Shown: positions 1 through 4,554 of the stretch, one piece after another
Position numbering within the stretch: position 1 is the stretch's first letter
Layout of the letters: every line of letters begins with the position of its first letter
DNA from: JBGPML01 sp041486955
Lineage (GTDB): Bacteria; Patescibacteriota; UBA1384; 2-12-FULL-50-11; DASWYB01
Assembly: GCA_041486955.1 (NCBI GenBank)
Contig: JBGPML010000049.1
Coordinates: forward strand, 1 to 6,540
Direction of reading: 5' to 3'
DNA: 6,540 bases
Notes under the pieces: generated by a model
Databases searched by the model: none
The model's input: the letters and a program-made list of their open reading frames with translations, nothing else
What the model was told of the DNA's origin: nothing
Position numbers and translations under genes: made by a program

Positions 1-1
1 A

Positions 2-76
2 AAAACGACTGAAGTTGATCAAAAAGCTCTTGACGAGAAATTAGACGCACTATTAAACGAAGATATTACAAAATAA
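2..76 (+). CDS. rpsF: 30S ribosomal protein bS6, C-terminal fragment
   Basis: Only the last 24 codons are in the window, ending in TAA at 74-76. They read as an acidic/basic helix followed by a short tail (LDEKLDALLNEDITK), which resembles the C-terminal extension of bS6 in many bacteria. The identification rests mainly on position: ssb and then rpsR follow, and rpsF-ssb-rpsR is a widely conserved order. bS6 binds bS18 in the platform of the 30S subunit. The gap to ssb is 33 nt. The start, the promoter and any S6:S18-type leader site lie upstream of the window. The fragment is too short to identify by itself. Confidence 0.75.
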   Translation, partial: KTTEVDQKALDEKLDALLNEDITK

Positions 77-109
77 GAAGAACGACACAAGACGTGTAGA
101 AAGGATTTT

Positions 110-592
110 ATGTTTAGCCTCAACCGTGTAACCCTTATTGGCAACTTAACTCGAGACCCAGAATTGCGCTATACCCCAAGCGGCCAAGCTGTTGCAAGTT
201 ACTCAATTGCCACAAATCGCCGATGGACAACCAAGGAAGGTGAAACGCAGGACGCGACCGAATTTCACGAAATTGTTGCCTGGGGGAAATTAGGGGAAAT
301 TTCGCAACAGCTTCTGTCAAAAGGCAAGAAAGCCTATGTCGAAGGTCGGATGCAAACTCGTTCTTGGGAAGCACCAGACGGGGCCAAGCGTCAACGCACG
401 GAAATTATTGCGGAAAACATTATTGCGCTTTCGCCTCGAGGAGAAGGAGATACTACCTCTCACAGTGAAGCACCTGTCCGACCAGCAGCAAAACCCGCTG
501 CGTCGAAAAAAGCTGATACAACAAGCAACTCGCAACCGGCAACCCCGCCAAGTGGCGATGAAGAAATCGACTTGTCTGATCTACCGTTTTAG
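110..592 (+). CDS. ssb: Single-stranded DNA-binding protein
   Basis: A 160-residue SSB that coats single-stranded DNA in replication, repair and recombination. Residues 1-108 form the OB fold, opening with the typical NRVTLIGNLTRDPELRYT. The aromatic DNA-stacking positions are kept: W39, F52, W58 and W86 align with E. coli W40, W54, F60 and W88, with Trp and Phe exchanged at the middle two. Residues 110-150 are a low-complexity linker rich in Ala, Pro, Ser, Thr and Lys. The protein ends in the acidic tip EEIDLSDLPF, which in this family docks partner proteins such as helicases and polymerase subunits. The ATG at 110 is supported by AGAAAGGA at 98-105. It sits between rpsF and rpsR, as in many bacteria. 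The linker is shorter than in E. coli SSB (178 residues); nothing suggests loss of function. Confidence 0.97.
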   Translation: MFSLNRVTLIGNLTRDPELRYTPSGQAVASYSIATNRRWTTKEGETQDATEFHEIVAWGKLGEISQQLLSKGKKAYVEGRMQTRSWEAPDGAKRQRTEIIAENIIALSPRGEGDTTSHSEAPVRPAAKPAASKKADTTSNSQPATPPSGDEEIDLSDLPF

Positions 593-594
593 AC

Positions 595-623
595 TTAACG
601 CGCCAGACAAGCTGGCACGTTAG
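595..623 (+). other. Hairpin between ssb and rpsR
   Basis: TAACG (596-600) pairs with CGTTA (618-622) and GCCAG (602-606) with CTGGC (612-616). A single C/A mismatch (601/617) separates the two stems, the loop is ACAAG, and a G-U pair can close the base (595/623). No T-run follows (the next bases are GTGGGCAG), so it does not look like an intrinsic terminator. It starts 2 nt after the ssb stop and lies about 60 nt before rpsR. It could stabilise mRNA ends, be a processing site, or bind a ribosomal protein. The pairing is seen directly; any role is a guess. Confidence 0.5.
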
Positions 624-683
624 TGGGCAGACCCAATACATAAAACACAAGAACACAAGCAAAAAGTATAGGAACTAACTTAA

Positions 684-899
684 ATGGCTCGACAACAGAG
701 AAAACGTGAATGTTATTTCACGAAAAAGAATATTAAACCCGATTATAAAGACGCCGCGACCTTGCAGCGTTATGTTACCCCATGGGGAAAAATTAAAGAA
801 TCAAAAGACACCGGCGTGTGTGCTAAGTGCCAACGGATATTATCTCGATCAATTAAGAACGCACGATATCTGGCTTTAATGCCATATTCAACCAGATAA
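684..899 (+). CDS. rpsR: 30S ribosomal protein bS18
   Basis: A 71-residue bS18, which partners bS6 in the 30S platform and contacts 16S rRNA near the mRNA exit region. Family hallmarks are visible: IKPDYKDAATLQRYVTPWGKI at about 17-37 (the D-Y-K-D then L-x-R-Y-x pattern), TGVCAKCQRILSRSIKNAR at 43-61, and the closing LALMPYSTR. It is compact, with little N- or C-terminal extension. Cysteines are C10, C46 and C49. Zinc-type bS18 proteins usually have C-x-x-C plus C-x-x-H/C; here the second position of the first pair is Thr13, so only three ligands remain. AGGAA at 670-674 stands about 9 nt before the ATG. The stop is one base before efp, so the two genes are probably translated in a coupled way. 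Confidence 0.97.
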   Translation: MARQQRKRECYFTKKNIKPDYKDAATLQRYVTPWGKIKESKDTGVCAKCQRILSRSIKNARYLALMPYSTR

Positions 900-900
900 A

Positions 901-1461
901 ATGTTATCCATTAATGACTTGCGGCCCGGAATCGCCATTACTTGGAACAATCAGCCCCATATTATTGTGAAGCGAGAACACGCCATGATGGGACGGGGTG
1001 GTGGATTTGTACGGACGAAGTTAAAAAATCTGGTTAATGGTGCGATCATTGAGAATACTTTTAAGGGCAACGATAAGATTCAAGAAGCTGATCTCTCTCG
1101 TTCGCAAGCCCAATATTTGTATCGTGAAGGCAGTAATTTCATTTTTATGGATACAACCTCGTTTGATCAATACGGCATCAACCAGGAGCAAATTGGCGAC
1201 AGTGCTCAATTCCTACTCGATGGAATGAATGTTGATATTCTGTCGTATCAAGACAAACCAATCACTGTTTCCCTACCGATCAAAATCGATGTAAAAGTAA
1301 CCTATACTGAACCCGGGTTTAAAGGCAATACTGCTTCGGCTACCACCAAGCCAGCAAAAATTGAAACTGGTACAGAAATCCAAGTTCCTCTATTTGTTAA
1401 CACCGGCGACACGATCCGAATCGATACTCGGGACGGTAGCTATTTGGAACGGGTAAAATAA
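901..1461 (+). CDS. efp: Translation elongation factor P
   Basis: A full-length (186-residue) EF-P. It binds ribosomes stalled between the P and E sites and stimulates peptide-bond formation at consecutive prolines. Three beta-barrel domains are apparent: KOW-like 1-62, OB domain about 65-125, and C-terminal OB domain about 130-186. The last carries the family signature (K-x-x-x-x-E-x-G then VPLFVNTGDTIRIDTR and Y-x-x-R). The tip loop is MMGRGGGF, with Arg32 where E. coli has the modified Lys34. Arg at this position is the target of EarP rhamnosylation in some Proteobacteria; no EarP or lysine-modifying enzyme is encoded in this window. The ATG lies one base after the rpsR stop (TAAaATG) and has no visible Shine-Dalgarno, so expression probably depends on coupling to rpsR. 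Confidence 0.97.
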   Translation: MLSINDLRPGIAITWNNQPHIIVKREHAMMGRGGGFVRTKLKNLVNGAIIENTFKGNDKIQEADLSRSQAQYLYREGSNFIFMDTTSFDQYGINQEQIGDSAQFLLDGMNVDILSYQDKPITVSLPIKIDVKVTYTEPGFKGNTASATTKPAKIETGTEIQVPLFVNTGDTIRIDTRDGSYLERVK

Positions 1462-1470
1462 GGACTAGCA

Positions 1471-1965
1471 ATGCCACAACAGTCGGCGCGATTGCTCCTT
1501 GGTCTGCCGGTGATTGAGGAGACAACCCCTAATAATCATGGGGATCGGGTGGGTATAGTAGAGACGATTACAATAAACCCCAACCTTATGACTGTTGATG
1601 GTTTTTTAATCGGTCGGGCTGGTCAAAATGAAAGTCAGGCTTTTATTCCGCTCGGCTGTGTGACTGAATATAACGATTATCATATTCAAATCCACGCCAA
1701 AATAGTTGAAAAGCCAACAGAATCGCGACGAATCTTCAGCCTTCCGGCATGGACCATACATCCTAAAGTACTTGTCGGGTTTGTTCATGATTTTACATTT
1801 TCACGACAAACCGGACTTATTGATACGTTTGTGATTCATCAACTTTTTCGGACCTGGACTATTCCATCTCGCGCAGTCGAAAAAATTACTCCGCACGCCC
1901 TATTGATAGCTAATGATACAACGATTAAACTAAAAATATCACCCATGCCCGCCGAACCCATATAG
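1471..1965 (+). CDS. Tandem PRC-barrel-like protein
   Basis: A 164-residue protein with no signal peptide or membrane segment. It appears to contain two copies of a PRC-barrel-like beta fold. Copy 1 is about residues 5-78: a G-L-P-V-I start, VGIVETITINPNLMTVDGFLIGR, then AFIPLGCVTEY followed by a strand. Copy 2 is about 86-156: PKVLVGFVHDFTFSRQTGLIDTF, then WTIPSRAVEKITPHALLIAND. The second half of each copy matches the usual 'hydrophobic-P-x-x-x-V-x-x-I' end of the fold. PRC barrels occur in the 16S-processing factor RimM and in stand-alone photosynthesis- or stress-linked proteins; this is not RimM, since the N-terminal RimM domain is absent. AAGGA at 1460-1464 overlaps the efp stop and gives a well-placed RBS. 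Its place after efp suggests co-expression with translation genes. The family call is by eye and the function is unknown. Confidence 0.7.
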   Translation: MPQQSARLLLGLPVIEETTPNNHGDRVGIVETITINPNLMTVDGFLIGRAGQNESQAFIPLGCVTEYNDYHIQIHAKIVEKPTESRRIFSLPAWTIHPKVLVGFVHDFTFSRQTGLIDTFVIHQLFRTWTIPSRAVEKITPHALLIANDTTIKLKISPMPAEPI

Positions 1966-2003
1966 GACTATCAGAGAGTTAGCCCTAATTATTTTAATGC
2001 ATC

Positions 2004-2282
2004 ATGGAAGACAAAGAACAAAAACAACCTGAAAAATTAGTTAAATCGCTCAATACCCTCGATAAAGATGTGCAGGAGTTAGACAAGGATATCAAACACC
2101 TTTCGGCCGGCCAGCGCGGCTGGCGATCGCTCTTTTCAGGCACGTTGAGTGGATTGGGCACAGTTATCGGTGCCACCGTGATTATCGGGCTTATCATTTT
2201 TCTCTTACAAAAACTGTCCGTATTACCCGGTATCGGTGAAGCATTTAGCGTATTATTACACCAACTCCAAAAGAAACCGTAA
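2004..2282 (+). CDS. Small coiled-coil membrane protein, DUF5665-like
   Basis: A 92-residue protein. Residues 1-34 are highly charged with heptad-like spacing of Leu, Val and Ile (about 12-33), consistent with a short coiled coil. After GQRGWRSLF comes a glycine-rich hydrophobic stretch, about 46-69 (G-T-L-S-G-L-G, then VIGATVIIGLIIFLL). That makes one, possibly slightly tilted or hairpin-like, membrane segment. A short amphipathic tail with LPGIGE and QLQKK follows. The pattern G-x-x-x-G-L-G-x-x-x-G-A-T, long hydrophobic run, then L-P-x-I-G resembles DUF5665 proteins. Their function is not known to me. The gene lies 38 nt after the PRC-barrel gene with only a poor RBS, and it is the last gene before the terminator. 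Expression and family membership are likely but not certain. Confidence 0.75.
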   Translation: MEDKEQKQPEKLVKSLNTLDKDVQELDKDIKHLSAGQRGWRSLFSGTLSGLGTVIGATVIIGLIIFLLQKLSVLPGIGEAFSVLLHQLQKKP

Positions 2283-2293
2283 GGAATTCGGAC

Positions 2294-2324
2294 CTAAAAA
2301 AGCGGCTTTACGCCGCTTTTTTAG
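2294..2324. terminator. Bidirectional intrinsic terminator
   Basis: A perfect inverted repeat with 13-bp arms (CTAAAAAAGCGGC at 2294-2306, its complement at 2312-2324) and loop TTTAC. The GC core GCGGC/GCCGC is flanked by six A on one side and six T on the other, so it reads as a hairpin plus T-run on either strand. It lies 11 nt after the stop of the last plus-strand gene. On the minus strand it lies about 130 nt after the groEL stop, so it can end both convergent operons. Confidence 0.93.
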
Positions 2325-2332
2325 TGTTTTCT

Positions 2333-2454
2333 ATGATCTATCTGATTTGAATGTATCGCTAGGCAAAACCGAGAAACGAATGACACGTACATGGAGGTAC
2401 GTAGCGTGAGTCTCGCAGGTTTTAACGAAGCGAGACGTCAAATCAGTAGGTCAT
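2333..2454. repeat. Long imperfect palindrome in groEL 3' UTR
   Basis: About 122 bp that can fold on itself through nested pairings. The outer stem is 2333-2350 with 2438-2454 (17 pairs, one bulge at 2341 and one G-T). Inside it are TCGCT 2356-2360 with AGCGA 2429-2433; AAAACC 2365-2370 with GGTTTT 2418-2423; GAGA 2371-2374 with TCTC 2411-2414; and ACGTAC 2385-2390 with GTACGT 2397-2402. An alternative local hairpin pairs GTCTCGC (2410-2416) with GCGAGAC (2430-2436). No ORF is present. Because the plus-strand operon terminates at 2324, the element would mainly be transcribed from the groEL side. It may be a MITE/REP-like repeat, a structured 3' UTR or a small RNA. The pairing is seen directly; the nature of the element is unknown. 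Confidence 0.8.
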
Positions 2455-2457
2455 TTA

Positions 2458-4101
2458 TCACATCATGTCGGGCATGCCACCCATTCCACCGGGCATCCCA
2501 CCACCACCACCCATAGCCGAAGATTTTGGTTCTGGTTTCTCTACCACCGCGACTTCAGTAGTTAACAGCATGGCTGCAACAGAAGAAGCATTTTGCAGAG
2601 CGCTACGAGTTACTTTTAAGGGATCGATAATCCCGGCTTTAATCATGTCGACATAGTCACCTGTTGCCGCATTATAACCCATACCAGGAGGCGACTTCTT
2701 AACTGCCTCAACCACGACCGAACCATCCATACCAGCGTTTTCAGCAATTTGACGCATTGGAATTTCTAACGCTTTGCGCAAAATAGCCACACCGATTTTT
2801 TCATCATCAGCGACTTTCAGACTATCAAGTTGTTTAATCGAATCAACGAGTGCTACGCCACCTCCCGCAACAATTCCCTCTTCGAGAGCTGCTTTCGTGG
2901 CTTCTACCGCGTCTTCGACTCGATGCTGGACCTCTTTTTGTTCGACTTCACTGGCAGCCCCGATTTTAATCACGCCTACCCCGCCGGACAACTTAGCGAG
3001 ACGTTCCTGCAGCTTTTCTTTATCATAATCAGATGTTGCTTTCGCTAACTGGGCTTTGATTTGTTCCTGACGAGCTTTGATCTGTTTGTGATCGCCCTTA
3101 CCATCAATGATGAGGGTATGATCTTTATCAGATACCACTCGGCGAGCCTCTCCCAGCATGGCGGGAGTTGCATTTTCAAGCTTAATACCTAAATCCTCAC
3201 TAATTACTTCCCCACCGGTCAGAATCGCAATATCTTGAAGCATTTCTTTACGGCGATCGCCAAAACCCGGTGCTTTTACGGCTAAGACATTCAAAATGCC
3301 GCGCAGCTTATTGATAATCAAGGTGGCCAATGCCTCACCTTCGACGGATTCAGCAATAATGAGGAGCTCTTTTTTGCCTGATTGCGCCAATTGCTCCAAG
3401 AGAGGAAGAATCTCTTGAATTGAAGTTATCTTTTTATCCGTGATGAGGATTGACGGTTTTTCGAGCACCGCTTCCATCCGGGTCGAATCAGTCACGAAGT
3501 AGGAGCTAATATAACCATTATCAAACTCCATTCCCTCCACAACTTCTTTTTCAACACCCAAGGTTTGTGACTGTTCTACGGTAATCACTCCATCTCGCCC
3601 CACCATGTCATACACTTCGGCAATCAGTTCACCAATCGCGGGATCGTTAGCAGAAATCGAAGCCACCTGGGCTGTTTCTTCCTTGCCCTGGACTTTTTTG
3701 GCTCGTTTTTTTAATTCAGCCACCACCGTTTCGGTTCCGCGTTCAATCCCGCGACGAATCGACATGGGATTAGCCCCGGCCGTCACATTCCGCATACCTT
3801 CGTTAATAATGGCTTGGGCAAGAATAGTAGCAGTGGTGGTACCGTCTCCAGCAACGTCATTGGTTTTTTCAGCTACTTGCTTGACGAGCTGAGCCCCCAC
3901 ATTTTCAAATTTGTCTTCAATTTCAATCTCTTTCGCGATGGTAACACCATCATTCGTAATGGTTGGTCCGCCAAATGATTTTTCTAGAATAACATTTCGC
4001 CCTTTAGGCCCAAGCGTAATCTTCACCGCATCGGCCAGAGTATTTACCCCTTTGCGAATTTTGGCTCGCGCTTCATCAGAAAATCGAATATCTTTTGCCA
4101 T
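2458..4101 (-). CDS. groEL: Chaperonin GroEL (60 kDa, Hsp60)
   Basis: A complete 547-residue GroEL, the subunit of the double-ring ATP-driven folding chamber that works with GroES in the cytoplasm. The equatorial domain shows TLGPKGRNV at 29-37, TNDGVTIA at 49-56 and the nucleotide-binding GDGTTTAT at 85-92. D86 is equivalent to E. coli D87, and D397 in VEDAV matches the hydrolysis residue D398. AGGGVAL is at 412-418. The apical domain (about 190-375) has the expected YISSYFVTD and KAPGFGDRRK blocks. The protein ends with the flexible Gly/Met tail (about 530-547). The ATG at 4101-4099 is preceded by GGAG (complement of 4107-4110); the gap to the groES stop is 11 nt. It ends with tandem stops TGA-TAA (2458-2460, 2455-2457). 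All expected motifs are present. Confidence 0.99.
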   Translation of the reverse strand: MAKDIRFSDEARAKIRKGVNTLADAVKITLGPKGRNVILEKSFGGPTITNDGVTIAKEIEIEDKFENVGAQLVKQVAEKTNDVAGDGTTTATILAQAIINEGMRNVTAGANPMSIRRGIERGTETVVAELKKRAKKVQGKEETAQVASISANDPAIGELIAEVYDMVGRDGVITVEQSQTLGVEKEVVEGMEFDNGYISSYFVTDSTRMEAVLEKPSILITDKKITSIQEILPLLEQLAQSGKKELLIIAESVEGEALATLIINKLRGILNVLAVKAPGFGDRRKEMLQDIAILTGGEVISEDLGIKLENATPAMLGEARRVVSDKDHTLIIDGKGDHKQIKARQEQIKAQLAKATSDYDKEKLQERLAKLSGGVGVIKIGAASEVEQKEVQHRVEDAVEATKAALEEGIVAGGGVALVDSIKQLDSLKVADDEKIGVAILRKALEIPMRQIAENAGMDGSVVVEAVKKSPPGMGYNAATGDYVDMIKAGIIDPLKVTRSALQNASSVAAMLLTTEVAVVEKPEPKSSAMGGGGGMPGGMGGMPDMM

Positions 4102-4112
4102 TTTTACTCCAA

Positions 4113-4403
4113 TTACTTTTCGTAAACCGCTAGAATATCATCTAAGCGGATAATTTGGTGTTCAACATCGTCAATTTTGACCTTTTGGCCGGCATATTCA
4201 GAATAGAGAACCACATCACCAACTTTAACTTCTGGCTTAATGAGTTTGCCATCTTCGTATTTACCCGGACCGACCGCCACCACTTTGGCTTCATTGGATT
4301 TCTGCTGAACTGATTCAGGTAGAACAATTCCTGACTTGGTTTTGGTTTCTTGTTCGAGCGGTTTCAATAATACTCGATCACCTAGCGGACGTAACGTTGG
4401 CAT
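4113..4403 (-). CDS. groES: Co-chaperonin GroES (10 kDa, Hsp10)
   Basis: A 96-residue GroES, the heptameric lid of the GroEL chamber. It opens with RPLGDRVLLKP (5-15). The mobile loop that grips the GroEL apical domain is about residues 17-33, with the contact tripeptide I-V-L at 26-28. VVAVGPGKYEDGK (41-53) and VGDVVLYSEYAGQKVKIDD (61-79) are the usual beta-barrel blocks, and the length is normal. The ATG at 4403-4401 has a strong Shine-Dalgarno, GGAGGT (complement of 4407-4412), with a rather short 3-4 nt spacer. It is the first gene of groES-groEL, transcribed from the promoter at 4517-4545 with a leader of roughly 105 nt. Confidence 0.98.
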   Translation of the reverse strand: MPTLRPLGDRVLLKPLEQETKTKSGIVLPESVQQKSNEAKVVAVGPGKYEDGKLIKPEVKVGDVVLYSEYAGQKVKIDDVEHQIIRLDDILAVYEK

Positions 4404-4406
4404 GGG

Positions 4407-4456
4407 ACCTCCAAAATATGTATCGCCAAATTAATGTAAAAAAATCTATTTTTGGC
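4407..4456 (-). promoter_or_regulatory. Possible switching fold at groES ribosome site
   Basis: In the groES leader, CCAAAA (complement of 4450-4455) can pair with UUUUGG (complement of 4411-4416). The last two G of the latter are the first two of the GGAGGU Shine-Dalgarno. The overlapping GCCAAA (complement of 4451-4456) can instead pair with UUUGGC (complement of 4425-4430), which leaves the Shine-Dalgarno free. The two pairings exclude each other. This could be a weak temperature-sensitive mask, or chance in AT-rich sequence. Confidence 0.3.
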
Positions 4457-4477
4457 CAATAGTTGTTAGAAGATAAG

Positions 4478-4504
4478 TAATAGAAATAGTAATTCTTTCT
4501 ATCA
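4478..4504. promoter_or_regulatory. Operator-like 9-N9-9 inverted repeat before groES
   Basis: On the minus strand the arms are TGATAGAAA and TTTCTATTA, separated by nine bases; 8 of 9 positions are complementary and the ninth is a G-U in RNA. It starts about 13 bases downstream of the -10 box, roughly +6 to +33 of the transcript. That is where a repressor would block transcription and where CIRCE often lies in groESL operons. The spacing equals CIRCE (9-N9-9) but the sequence does not match the CIRCE arms TTAGCACTC/GAGTGCTAA. It could bind another regulator or form a 5' hairpin protecting the mRNA. Confidence 0.5.
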
Positions 4505-4516
4505 ATTTCATTTTAC

Positions 4517-4545
4517 GTTATAACAATTCAACCGAGTAATGTCAA
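4517..4545 (-). promoter_or_regulatory. Sigma-70-type promoter of groES-groEL
   Basis: Reading the minus strand, TTGACA (complement of 4540-4545) is a perfect -35 box. After exactly 17 bases comes TATAAC (complement of 4517-4522), five of six matches to the -10 consensus. The predicted start is near 4510. The -35 box begins 9 nt after the stop codon of the upstream surface-protein gene. No CIRCE sequence and no sigma-32-type promoter is apparent. Confidence 0.8.
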
Positions 4546-4554
4546 TATAAAAAT

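Noticed and set aside
595..623. Terminator after ssb
   Set aside because: The hairpin is followed by GTGGGCAG rather than a T-run, and rpsR follows in the conserved operon order.
2455..2460. TGA read as glycine (alternative code of some CPR lineages)
   Set aside because: The groEL TGA falls exactly at the normal end of the Gly/Met tail and is followed at once by TAA; no other gene needs an internal TGA to be read through.
2465..4153. Plus-strand open frames opposite groEL (for example 2774-3028, 3605-3892, 3911-4153)
   Set aside because: They lie wholly antisense to a complete, strongly recognised groEL/groES pair, have no family features, and are Ser/Pro-rich as expected for antisense shadows.
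4404..4554. Classical CIRCE operator before groES
   Set aside because: Neither TTAGCACTC nor GAGTGCTAA, nor a close variant, occurs on either strand; only the unrelated 9-N9-9 repeat at 4478-4504 is present.
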